Positions 12,654 through 20,769 of a stretch of DNA of 64,000 nt are shown in pieces. The translations under genes were made by a program, and so were the position numbers. A model generated the notes under the pieces. The model saw only the letters and a program-made list of their open reading frames with translations, was not told the DNA's origin and did no database searches. Source of the stretch: a virus. Location of the stretch: positions 1-64,000 of the IMG/VR virus record IMGVR_UViG_3300020442_002635; one strand, 5' to 3'. Position 1 is the first letter of the stretch. Every line of letters begins with the position of its first letter.

Positions 12654-13388
12654 ATGATCACTGTATATTGGTCTCCTTGGTATGCAGATAAGAAGACATA
12701 TGATGAAAACTATCTAACACACTATGGATTAGATAATGTTTATGCTGATCTTCTAGTGCATAAAGATCAATCAAATGCTAGAGATAACTTCTTTAATTGC
12801 TATGCATTTAAAGGTGCAATGAAGAATATGTATTGTCTTAGGAATCCTTACTCTGTTGATCTTCGATATGAGAATGGTAAATGTATTTCTAATGCACCAC
12901 CAAAAGCAATTTATGATCTTGCAATGACATCACAAGTCAAAGCTCCTTCAATGCAAGATGCACTGACGATTAACTATGGCGTCAGTTGGATATTCTTTGC
13001 TGATAAACCCCTACACATACAAACAATGCATCCATATATGCATGGGACAGAGGCAAGTAAGACATCATTTTATGTCCCTGGATCTTTTGACATCTCTAAA
13101 TGGTTTCGACCAGTTGAAACTGCATGTCAGTTATTTCCTGGTGAGAATACATTTAAGTCTGATGAAGGTGAGCCACTAATCTATGCAAACTTCCTGACTG
13201 ATGAGAAGATTCAATTCAAGAAGTTCTACCTGACTCAGGAAATCATTGATCATTCAATGAGTTGTATGAAACTCAAATACTTCAAGTCATTCAAGGCACT
13301 AAATTACTTGTATAAGATATTTGTTCAGAGTAAACTGAGAAATAAAATCCTGACTGAGATCAAGAAAAATGTTATTGAGGATGAATGA
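12654..13388 (+). CDS. hypothetical protein, first gene of plus-strand pair (244 aa)
   Basis: 244 residues starting MITVYWSPWYADKKTYDENY. Many aromatic and His residues (HIQTMHPYMHGTEASKTSFY). The second half includes GSFDISKWFRPVE and FPGENTFKSDEGEPLIYANF, an arrangement like a beta-sandwich or cupin-type fold. Its C-terminus is helical and basic (KLRNKILTEIKKNV). The next gene shares a general pattern (a PG-W-P segment, then a polar strand region, then GEPLI/GTPLM), suggesting distant paralogues. I do not recognise the function. Start overlap (ATGATG) links the two genes. Confidence 0.75.
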   Translation: MITVYWSPWYADKKTYDENYLTHYGLDNVYADLLVHKDQSNARDNFFNCYAFKGAMKNMYCLRNPYSVDLRYENGKCISNAPPKAIYDLAMTSQVKAPSMQDALTINYGVSWIFFADKPLHIQTMHPYMHGTEASKTSFYVPGSFDISKWFRPVETACQLFPGENTFKSDEGEPLIYANFLTDEKIQFKKFYLTQEIIDHSMSCMKLKYFKSFKALNYLYKIFVQSKLRNKILTEIKKNVIEDE

Positions 13389-14113
13389 TGTTTAAGAAAC
13401 CACTCAAGTTGACTGCATATACTTGGGAGAATGATATATTTACAAATGATAAACCAACATTCAATAAGACTGATCAGACTGATTGGATGAGATTATTGCC
13501 ACCAAGTTATGATGAGTTTGATCAACCATCAAACAGTTACTTTGAGATGGCAACTGCCAAGAATTGTCCTGGCATTAAGAACTTTATTGGTGGTGGAATT
13601 AAGTTTCGCATGTGGGCACATTTACATGCAAGAGTTCACCCAAATGGATATGTAGAGGAACTTCCTGGATCTTTTAAGGGCAACAACCCAGCACCATTGT
13701 TTGCTCAGCATCCAAAGGCTCAGTATGAACACATTTATCAAAGAAATAAAACATCATTCAAGTTAAACAATCCTTGGATCATGCAATGCAACAAACCAAC
13801 AAAGTTTGTGTTCGTTGAATCTCATTATTCTACAAATCATTTAAGGGAAAATAATGTCAACATTGCTCCAGGTATCATTGACTTTAAATATCAGAAAGCA
13901 ACAAACATTCATCTGATTGTTGATGTAAAAGAAGAACCATATGAATTGATTATCCCATATGGCACTCCATTGATGACACTATTTCCCATGACTGAGGAGA
14001 AGATTAACTTCGATTGTGAATTAGTATCAAAGGATGAATATGAAAGAATCAATATTACATTTCCAAGATGTCCAATGAGAAAATACTATCAGTTAATTAA
14101 GAACCTTAGCTAG
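13385..14113 (+). CDS. hypothetical protein, second gene of plus-strand pair (242 aa)
   Basis: 242 residues. The central region NNPWIMQCNKPTKFVFVESH and the C-terminal PYELIIPYGTPLMTLFPMTE then CELVSKDEYERI look like a jelly-roll or cupin-like beta-sandwich of a kind found as an uncharacterised family in marine phages. Its last 21 bases overlap the 3' end of the oppositely oriented carbamoyltransferase gene, so the two transcripts are convergent and could be antisense to each other. Function unknown. Confidence 0.75.
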   Translation: MMFKKPLKLTAYTWENDIFTNDKPTFNKTDQTDWMRLLPPSYDEFDQPSNSYFEMATAKNCPGIKNFIGGGIKFRMWAHLHARVHPNGYVEELPGSFKGNNPAPLFAQHPKAQYEHIYQRNKTSFKLNNPWIMQCNKPTKFVFVESHYSTNHLRENNVNIAPGIIDFKYQKATNIHLIVDVKEEPYELIIPYGTPLMTLFPMTEEKINFDCELVSKDEYERINITFPRCPMRKYYQLIKNLS

Positions 14114-15772
14114 TTTCTGAATCTCTGGTAGATACATATATTCTATGTCACTTTTGCGAAGTGTAGTAACTGCATCGTCAATAGTTTCTACCAGAGGATC
14201 TCCACCTAGATTAAAACTCGTATTGAATAAAATAGGAACTTCGCTGAGTTTTTCAAACTCTGAGATTAAGTTATAGTAGTGTTCATTCTGTTCTTTTGTG
14301 ACAGTCTGAATCCTACATGTATTGTCTACATGAATGACTGATGGGATAATATCTGCAACACCTTCTCTTGCTTCAACTGCATACATCATGTTGGGAGATT
14401 CATCCATACCTGCAAGATCAAACCAGTCATGAACTTTTTCTTTTAAAATAGAACATGCAAATGGTCTGAACCATTCACGATGTTTGACCTGGTTTACAAT
14501 ATCCTTTCCATCTTTGATTGTAGGATCAAATAGAATAGATCTGTTGCCTAATGCTCTTGGTCCTCCTTCAGATCTACCTTGGAAGATAGTTACGATGTTT
14601 CCATCTCTGATGAGTTTGGCAACATCTTCATAGGAAGTATCAACCACATCAACATCATTCAGATCTCTTAGATAATTATCTGGATCATATTGTGGACCAT
14701 AATAAACTACAGATTGTGGTTCTGGAATTCTCTCAGTTGTATGAGCATAGTGATACTTTGCTGCACCAATAGATGTTCCACCATCATGAGAGATTGGTTC
14801 GCAGTATATGTTGAGGTCTGGGAATTCTTTTACATACTTATAATTTGCTACGCAATTCAAACCATATCCACCACAGATGACAATATTTGTCTCTCCTGTC
14901 ATTTCATGAGCCTTACGAATCAATTCAACCATACGATCTGATGTTTCTTCCTGAACTTTGTATGCAAGATCTTTTTGAATGTCAGTGTATTCACCTTGAG
15001 TCTGCAACTTACAATCATCATGAATAATTTTATATCTAGAAATATTGATTGTTGCTGCATTTGGATACGTTGGAATAATCAAGTTTCTATTCCCCCAACC
15101 ATCAACAAAGAAATCAGGTAGATCATCATTTGGTTTTCCGTATGGAGCAAGACCCATAAGTTTTCCTGCTTCAATAGCTTTAAACCCACAGTGCTGTGTG
15201 ACTGCTTCATACATTTTTGTGAGTCCAGGATATTCTGTTAGATGTATATCTGGTTCTATCTCAGTATATCCTATGGGTACTTTCGTTCCAATGTGTTTAT
15301 ATACAGTGTCAAAATGAGTTGGGTTATGTACTCTAATAATTGATTCAAATTCATAGCAAGGTTCTTGGATGTCCCCAATCTTTAGAAAACTACCTGCTCC
15401 ATCAGCAATTACACAAACAGCAGTTTCAAATCCAGAATTGTAATATCCACATGCGGCGTGCATTTCATGATGAATTTCATCAATATAATGTGTTTTAAAC
15501 TGAAACTTTTTCTTTGCTAATTTTCTAACCCAACCTTCGTAAATACTTTCACGGGTCCATTCAAAAATTGGTCCATCTCTATGAGTATGGCATATTATTA
15601 AATCATCGATATAATCAACATAATCAAATACTTTCTGAAGTCCCAAAAGAGGATCTCCATCCCATTTATCTCTAGATAATCTCTCCTCTTCAAGATAAAA
15701 AACTACCTCACCATCAACTAAAAGTGTGGTACTGCCATTATGACCACGAGCAATAGAAACAATAACTGACAT
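14093..15772 (-). CDS. NodU/CmcH-family carbamoyltransferase
   Basis: 559 residues, the usual length. The N-terminal Kae1-like domain begins with GHNGSTTLLVDGEVV (residues 10-24), then LEEERLSRDKWDG, HEMHAACGYYNSGF (a metal-binding His set) and CVIADGAGSF. The C-terminal domain carries EGGPRALGNRSILFDP, KHREWFRPFACS, PSVIHVDNTCRIQTV and LFNTSFNLGGDPLV. Family members transfer a carbamoyl group from carbamoyl phosphate, via carbamoyl-adenylate, to a hydroxyl of a sugar or antibiotic (Nod factor, cephamycin, novobiocin). Next to a glycosyltransferase here, O-carbamoylation of a sugar is the likely role. It follows that gene after 2 bases. Confidence 0.93.
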   Translation of the reverse strand: MSVIVSIARGHNGSTTLLVDGEVVFYLEEERLSRDKWDGDPLLGLQKVFDYVDYIDDLIICHTHRDGPIFEWTRESIYEGWVRKLAKKKFQFKTHYIDEIHHEMHAACGYYNSGFETAVCVIADGAGSFLKIGDIQEPCYEFESIIRVHNPTHFDTVYKHIGTKVPIGYTEIEPDIHLTEYPGLTKMYEAVTQHCGFKAIEAGKLMGLAPYGKPNDDLPDFFVDGWGNRNLIIPTYPNAATINISRYKIIHDDCKLQTQGEYTDIQKDLAYKVQEETSDRMVELIRKAHEMTGETNIVICGGYGLNCVANYKYVKEFPDLNIYCEPISHDGGTSIGAAKYHYAHTTERIPEPQSVVYYGPQYDPDNYLRDLNDVDVVDTSYEDVAKLIRDGNIVTIFQGRSEGGPRALGNRSILFDPTIKDGKDIVNQVKHREWFRPFACSILKEKVHDWFDLAGMDESPNMMYAVEAREGVADIIPSVIHVDNTCRIQTVTKEQNEHYYNLISEFEKLSEVPILFNTSFNLGGDPLVETIDDAVTTLRKSDIEYMYLPEIQKLAKVLN

Positions 15773-15774
15773 GA

Positions 15775-16698
15775 TTATTCTCCAATTTTTTTCTTAGCAT
15801 CAACTAGGATCTTATTTGTGATGTCATCTAATTCTTTTCTGGTGAAATCCATACAAGTGTCATTATATCTGTTTATCAATTCTCCATCCAAACCATCAAT
15901 TCTAATTGGAGAATATTTCTTTTTAATTCCTTTCTTCTCTAAGATATTAAAGTGTTTTGGATATGATATGTTCTCTGCAAATGTCGATCCAAGTATAATA
16001 CTTCCTGGTTTATTAAAAGCATATGCCATATGCTGTCCCACAGAATCAATACCAACAAAATAATCTGCAGCCTCTATGATTGCAGACCATTGTCTAATAT
16101 TAGTCTCCACATACATATTCTCATCATTATCAAATTTAATTTCACTGAATGTGATTAGATTATACTTTCTTCTAATCTTTTCAGAAATATAGAAGTAATC
16201 ATCAGTAGATAGTGATCGACTTGATGGATCAATTGTATGTCCAGTTTTGTGAAGACTACAACTTCTACCAAATGGTTGAATGACAATAGTCTTTTTCTTT
16301 TTATGATAATCTCTTACATTAGAAACTGCATCAAGTGCATTGATCTCCTCCATTTTAGAGAGAACAATCTTTGGTTTCTCCAAATCAGAATGATCATCTG
16401 TATTGTTTATTAACTTATCAAAAGATTGTGACAAAGATTTCTTTTGATTGTAATAACCATGTTCGCGATATGGTTCTATCGTTACCAGATCATTGGGTTT
16501 GATAATATCCTCAAACAAACCCTTATGATTTAACTCAAAGGCTAAATCTTGAAGTTCTGGATGACCGACGAAAAATTCTATTCCAGATTCTGATAAGATA
16601 TAAAAATCTGGACCATGATTCTTATAGTATTTCTGCAATGCTGGCAATGCACATATTACTCTCCCTGCACCACCATTAATGACAAAAACCTTCTTCAT
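15775..16698 (-). CDS. GT9-like (heptosyltransferase-type) glycosyltransferase
   Basis: 307 residues. Rossmann-like N-terminus MKKVFVINGGAGRVICALPA (the glycine loop of GT-B enzymes) and a C-terminal IEAADYFVGIDSVGQHMAYA followed by NKPGSIIL, matching the ADP-heptose-type donor-site pattern. No lipid or membrane segment. Coupled with the carbamoyltransferase, suggesting that the transferred or acceptor sugar is carbamoylated. Unlike most glycosyltransferases of this window it lies outside the 37.8-50.9 kb cluster. Confidence 0.78.
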   Translation of the reverse strand: MKKVFVINGGAGRVICALPALQKYYKNHGPDFYILSESGIEFFVGHPELQDLAFELNHKGLFEDIIKPNDLVTIEPYREHGYYNQKKSLSQSFDKLINNTDDHSDLEKPKIVLSKMEEINALDAVSNVRDYHKKKKTIVIQPFGRSCSLHKTGHTIDPSSRSLSTDDYFYISEKIRRKYNLITFSEIKFDNDENMYVETNIRQWSAIIEAADYFVGIDSVGQHMAYAFNKPGSIILGSTFAENISYPKHFNILEKKGIKKKYSPIRIDGLDGELINRYNDTCMDFTRKELDDITNKILVDAKKKIGE

Positions 16699-16719
16699 TC
16701 ACAAAACCATAATACTGTA

Positions 16720-17388
16720 CTATGTAGTTGAGATTCCTAAATCAGTTCTCATGCGTACTATCATATCATTTTGATGTCCATCAGTATCTTTGAGATATTG
16801 TAGATAATCACTAAAATCTTCATCTACATGATATTTAAATATACTCTGAGCAACTCCATCAGAAAATTCTACAGGAGTGCTAAATGTTGCAGTCTTAGCA
16901 GTATTATCAACTGTTGGACTTCCAGTTTCCAGAGCATTGATCAGAGTTTTTAGGTTAGCATTTACTTGAGTCCAATTATCATATAATTCTTGAGTTGATT
17001 CAATATCTGCATATAAAGATGCAGAAGCTACTGGTCTTGGAAGATCTGCTGGATTGATAGTTTGATCAGGTGCTTCAACAGGAGTTGGTGCTGCAGGTGC
17101 ATTTGCATCAATTTCTGCTTGCAATTCTGCTAATCTTCTTGCCTCTTCTTCTTCTCTTGCTACTCTATTTGGTTCTTCTTGAGTATGAATCAAATCACGA
17201 ATGATAGAATAATTATCTGAATCAATATTGATGAATTGATTATTATAGTAATAATCGCCAATTGCAGGTGATCCAGATGATATTTCAGTCCACTCTAGTC
17301 CACTAGTTCTTACAAAGTTTTCATTTGTTGAGATATCAATTACAATATCAATTCCATAGATATTCTGTTTTGTTCTTATGTAACTCAT
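16720..17388 (-). CDS. virion-associated protein with coiled-coil linker (222 aa)
   Basis: 222 residues: a beta-rich N-terminal part (about 1-75), a charged helix (NRVAREEEEARRLAELQAEI, about 75-95), a Pro/Ala-rich hinge (NAPAAPTPVEAPDQTINPAD), and a C-terminal helical part with DFSDYLQYLKDTDGHQND. This resembles a phage fibre-assembly or tail protein of a type seen in marine phages. It follows the Cys-rich fibre gene after 9 bases with a GAGG Shine-Dalgarno sequence. Function inferred from context. Confidence 0.6.
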   Translation of the reverse strand: MSYIRTKQNIYGIDIVIDISTNENFVRTSGLEWTEISSGSPAIGDYYYNNQFINIDSDNYSIIRDLIHTQEEPNRVAREEEEARRLAELQAEIDANAPAAPTPVEAPDQTINPADLPRPVASASLYADIESTQELYDNWTQVNANLKTLINALETGSPTVDNTAKTATFSTPVEFSDGVAQSIFKYHVDEDFSDYLQYLKDTDGHQNDMIVRMRTDLGISTT

Positions 17389-17397
17389 TTACTTACC

Positions 17398-18987
17398 TCA
17401 GTATAATAGTACGACTACGCCACTTCCTGCAGCAGGATATTTTCTATTTCCTCCACCACCATAACCAGCACTGGTTGTAATACCTGCACCATTACCATAA
17501 GCAATATCAGAAATATTTGCATCATTTTCATCAACTAGTGTGGATGTTGGAATAATATACTCTTCTGAATAATTTGCAGTTTTATCTTGAACAAATCCTA
17601 AGTTGTGTGATCTCTTGTAATTTACTGTATTTCCAGACTCATGAGCTAATCCATATGGCATACAGAAGCAATGAGCATTTCCAGATTGTGCTGTTCCAAA
17701 ATAATAGGTATATGCAAATCCCATGCAGCAGTAGCACCAAGTTTGACTACCTAATGTTCCTGTAAATGATGAACAATTTGAGAAGCATCCAGGAAGTACA
17801 TCAGTACAAATATATGAGCAGCCATTTCCACCAAAGGAATAATCATAACCATAATTGGTATAGGTATAGCACATACGCATAGCAGCACCACCACCTCCTC
17901 CAGTGGTTTTACTAACACCAACTTCAGTGACTATTCTTTCTGCACTTCCATCTTTTCCATCATCAGCACTTGTTCCTGCCTGAGCTCCAATTCCCATTGG
18001 AGTTTCATTATGGAATAAATCTGCAGCGGCATCTGCAGTACTGTCAATAGTTGCTGATCCAACAAATCCATGAGTAGAATCCTTTTGATTTCTACCTTTA
18101 AAAACATATTCAGATACGTTAGAATCTGCTTGGACACATGCACAAAGATTAGTGATACCACTACAAAGATAATAACAATAACAACTTGTCAATGAAGTTC
18201 CACCAAACTGAGATCCACCAAATGTACTGTGATATCCTCTATTTGCACATGCACAAGTTACTGTTGGGTTAATCCAACAGGCACTTTGATTACCACCGAC
18301 TCCACCACCTCCAGAACTTCTAATACCATCAACACAAGAATCATATAAAAATTCTGGAATTAAAAGACCATCTCCACCTGTTCTATTAACGTCTCCTCCG
18401 GTTGCAGTTCCACCCTTATTGTAATATCCAGAGATATTATTTGCATAACCACAAACAGGAAGGGAAAAACCAAAGGCAACTGGATTATCATTTGATGCAT
18501 CTCTTGCTGTCGAATTACTAGTACACGCCCAAGTATGTGCAGCTTCTGTTGCATTTGCTGCAGATATAGTAGTGAATCCATCACCAGCAACACTACTGGC
18601 ACTTAATCCACCAACAGATCCAACATTAATTGTTAATGTTTTTCCTGGTACATCTTCATCTGAGGCGAATGTCTTTTCTGCATATCCCCCACCAGCACCA
18701 GTTAAGTGACCAGTAAAGCACATTGAGTATGTTGATATAGGGAATGCAACCCCAGAACAACAATTAGTAGATACATGGCAGTATGTTCCTGTTCTATAAC
18801 AAGATCCTGCACCAATTACAATTGCTTTTACATTAGTTGAAGTTGATGGTACATCAAATGTTGTTGATCCTGGAGTAGAGAAAACTTTTACGTTAGAAAA
18901 TACACCACCGCCGCTTCCACCGCCACCGCCGCCTCCTCCAGAGGATCCTTTTGTTCTGCCAGCTGCAGTTCCTAAAAATCTTCCCAT
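17398..18987 (-). CDS. Gly-rich, Cys-rich tail fibre/adhesin
   Basis: 529 residues. An N-terminal poly-Gly hinge (SSGGGGGGGGSGGG), then an Ig/agglutinin-like start (VKVFSTPGSTTFDVPSTSTN, VKAIVIGAG), then an extended Gly-rich body with GGGG, GNGAG and GGYAEK-type loops like Gly-rich fibre adhesins. The striking feature is about 26 cysteines, many in C-x-C or CC pairs (TCACAN, SCYCYYLC, TWCYCCMG, HCFCMP), often beside Tyr. Such a cysteine density is unusual in phage fibres and suggests many disulfides or a metal-bound surface. Probably a distal receptor-binding protein; C-terminus AGSGVVVLLY. Confidence 0.75.
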   Translation of the reverse strand: MGRFLGTAAGRTKGSSGGGGGGGGSGGGVFSNVKVFSTPGSTTFDVPSTSTNVKAIVIGAGSCYRTGTYCHVSTNCCSGVAFPISTYSMCFTGHLTGAGGGYAEKTFASDEDVPGKTLTINVGSVGGLSASSVAGDGFTTISAANATEAAHTWACTSNSTARDASNDNPVAFGFSLPVCGYANNISGYYNKGGTATGGDVNRTGGDGLLIPEFLYDSCVDGIRSSGGGGVGGNQSACWINPTVTCACANRGYHSTFGGSQFGGTSLTSCYCYYLCSGITNLCACVQADSNVSEYVFKGRNQKDSTHGFVGSATIDSTADAAADLFHNETPMGIGAQAGTSADDGKDGSAERIVTEVGVSKTTGGGGGAAMRMCYTYTNYGYDYSFGGNGCSYICTDVLPGCFSNCSSFTGTLGSQTWCYCCMGFAYTYYFGTAQSGNAHCFCMPYGLAHESGNTVNYKRSHNLGFVQDKTANYSEEYIIPTSTLVDENDANISDIAYGNGAGITTSAGYGGGGNRKYPAAGSGVVVLLY

Positions 18988-19000
18988 AGTATTTTACCTC

Positions 19001-19321
19001 TTATGCGGATTCTTCGATACCATAAACTGCCACAGAAACATCAGTGGTTGATGCATATGCAACTACATTCTTTGAGGAATTGATTACAACACCTGTCCTT
19101 TCTAAAACACCTTGAGCACTCAGTGACGCTTCATATTCAATATACTCTGCATTTACTGGAGTATCACTTGCAGAAATAGCCAGTCTTACAGTTGCAGCTG
19201 ACGCAGATCTATTTAAAATATTGATGTTTGTGACAGCAAGAGTGGATGCCGGTACAGTATAAACAGTGTGATTTGTTGATGCTGTAGAAATTCCTACTTG
19301 CCCTAAGATGCCGGACGCCAT
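19001..19321 (-). CDS. small virion protein (106 aa)
   Basis: 106 residues, an all-beta pattern: HTVYTVPASTLAVTNINILN, AATVRLAISASDTPV, EYEASLSAQGVLERTGVVIN, VSVAVYGIEE. It resembles a beta-sandwich domain that recurs in cyanophage virions; the tandem domains of the 53968-54888 protein have the same VPAxS and ExL logic. A late promoter lies 24 bases upstream. Confidence 0.7.
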   Translation of the reverse strand: MASGILGQVGISTASTNHTVYTVPASTLAVTNINILNRSASAATVRLAISASDTPVNAEYIEYEASLSAQGVLERTGVVINSSKNVVAYASTTDVSVAVYGIEESA

Positions 19322-19344
19322 GTAAAAAATACTCTAATCTGTTG

Positions 19345-19351
19345 TATTTAT
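19345..19351 (-). promoter_or_regulatory. late promoter (TATAAATA)
   Basis: Minus strand AAATATAAATACAAC, a full TATAAATA, 24 bases before the ATG of the 19001-19321 gene. It also serves the Cys-rich fibre and the 16720 gene downstream. Confidence 0.8.
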
Positions 19352-19357
19352 ATTTAA

Positions 19358-19540
19358 CTAGTTAAAAGAACTATGAAAAAATGATTTGGTAGTGACACCA
19401 CTTCCCTTTTCTTTAATTTCTCCGTTAACATCTAATGCTGATGTTGGACTTGATGATTGAATTCCAACACGACTATGTGCAACATCAGAGAAAATATTTC
19501 CCTTTGATACTAAATTTGCAGATTGTCTTGTTTTTCCCAT
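19358..19540 (-). CDS. small virion protein, fibre N-terminal type (60 aa)
   Basis: 60 residues starting MGKTRQSANLVSKGNIFSDV, then VGIQSSSPTSALDVNGEIK. The VGI-x5-P-x-LDV-G pattern is the short repeat found near the N-terminus of many marine phage fibres (compare 54912-56270). It looks like a fibre base fragment encoded as a separate gene. Confidence 0.65.
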   Translation of the reverse strand: MGKTRQSANLVSKGNIFSDVAHSRVGIQSSSPTSALDVNGEIKEKGSGVTTKSFFHSSFN

Positions 19541-19561
19541 TTCAGTATCTTTTATTTGTAT

Positions 19562-20422
19562 TTAGATATTGACAGTGCCAATTCCAGATCTTAGTGATAC
19601 TGTAAAGGCAATTCCAGAGATATTTTGTGTAATAACTCCAGACCTTGTTCCTATTGATAGTGCAGCAGCAGGACCAGCAGGGCCTGTATTACCAATACCC
19701 ATTGTATATTCGACAAGATCAAATACGTCTCCTTCATTTGCTGCAGTTGCAAGAACGACTGTAGATCCATTACTTGCAATAAATTCACTTGGATTTAATC
19801 TAATACCATTTAGATACACATCTATATTGCCTGCAGTATATCCTCCAGAAATAGTGAATGTTTGTTGTCCTTGAGTTGCAGTTGCTGTTTTTTCTGCTTT
19901 TCCTGGGCCTAGATTTACCTCCTCTTCCTCTTCTGGAGAACTATATGGTGCAGCATCAACCCATACAGAAGTAGATCCAATACCTAATGTTGGTTCATCA
20001 TAGTAAACGAATATTCTACCAAAGTCTGTACTGTACCAAAGATCTCCTGAGGATGGATCTCCTGGAGCAGTTTGACCAATAGAAACTGTTGATGATCCAC
20101 TACTACTTCCACCTGAAGCATTTGATGGAGATGCATCTACCCATTGAGCACTACTTCCATCATTATAATAAACAAAAGTTCTACCTTCTTCAGAATTGTA
20201 CCATAAAGATCCTGAAGATGGTGATCCTGGTGCAGTAGTTGAAATTGAAATGCCACCAGCAGGAATATTAGTTAAATTGCTACCATCACCATAAAAAGAT
20301 GTTGCAGTAACAATTCCAGTAAAATTAGAGTTGCCAACGACCTCTAATACTGTCTTATTCTCACTATAAGATACAATACCAACTTTGAGTTCTCGTTCTC
20401 GGCCGCTTAGAAACTTAGACAT
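19562..20422 (-). CDS. tail-fibre-type virion protein (286 aa)
   Basis: 286 residues. N-terminal GIVTATSFYGDGSNLTNI is the repeat shared by most fibres of this window. Two tandem copies of a 45-residue SLWYNSEEGRTFVYY ... QWVDASP unit follow, then an acidic linker (PEEEEEVNLGPG), a beta domain (IDVYLNGIRLNPSEF), and a short collagen-like GNTGPAGPAAA. The C-terminal ITVSLRSGIGTV type end is shared with 54912-56270. Probable structural fibre or baseplate-proximal protein. Confidence 0.72.
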   Translation of the reverse strand: MSKFLSGRERELKVGIVSYSENKTVLEVVGNSNFTGIVTATSFYGDGSNLTNIPAGGISISTTAPGSPSSGSLWYNSEEGRTFVYYNDGSSAQWVDASPSNASGGSSSGSSTVSIGQTAPGDPSSGDLWYSTDFGRIFVYYDEPTLGIGSTSVWVDAAPYSSPEEEEEVNLGPGKAEKTATATQGQQTFTISGGYTAGNIDVYLNGIRLNPSEFIASNGSTVVLATAANEGDVFDLVEYTMGIGNTGPAGPAAALSIGTRSGVITQNISGIAFTVSLRSGIGTVNI

Positions 20423-20423
20423 A

Positions 20424-20765
20424 TCAGTTCAGAGTCTCCAATACGCTAACAATGCACTTCACATTGCTTGCATTATTTGCCGATAAAACAATTACATCAC
20501 TTGGTTCTAACACCAATTTACCATTTACAATACTTGCAGTGTCATTTGCTGCAACAGGAAAGTCTTTTACAATTTCTGTTGTAACTGCTGTTCCTGTTGA
20601 TGATCTCTCATGAGATACTGTGACTGTATATGTGTCTGATCCTACATTTGCCACTTGAGCAAGTAATACAATGCCACTATATCCAGTAGGTGCAGTGTAG
20701 ATACCCACTGGTGATGTTGATGCAACCTTTGTGATTGTTTTGTAGTTGTTAAGTGCGAGTGCCAT
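20424..20765 (-). CDS. small virion beta-sandwich protein (113 aa)
   Basis: 113 residues: YKTITKVASTSPVGIYTAPT, YTVTVSHERSST, IVNGKLVLEPSDVIVLSANN. A fold of beta strands only, of a type frequently found beside cyanophage fibres. Separated from the next gene by 1 base. Confidence 0.68.
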   Translation of the reverse strand: MALALNNYKTITKVASTSPVGIYTAPTGYSGIVLLAQVANVGSDTYTVTVSHERSSTGTAVTTEIVKDFPVAANDTASIVNGKLVLEPSDVIVLSANNASNVKCIVSVLETLN

Positions 20766-20769
20766 TTTA

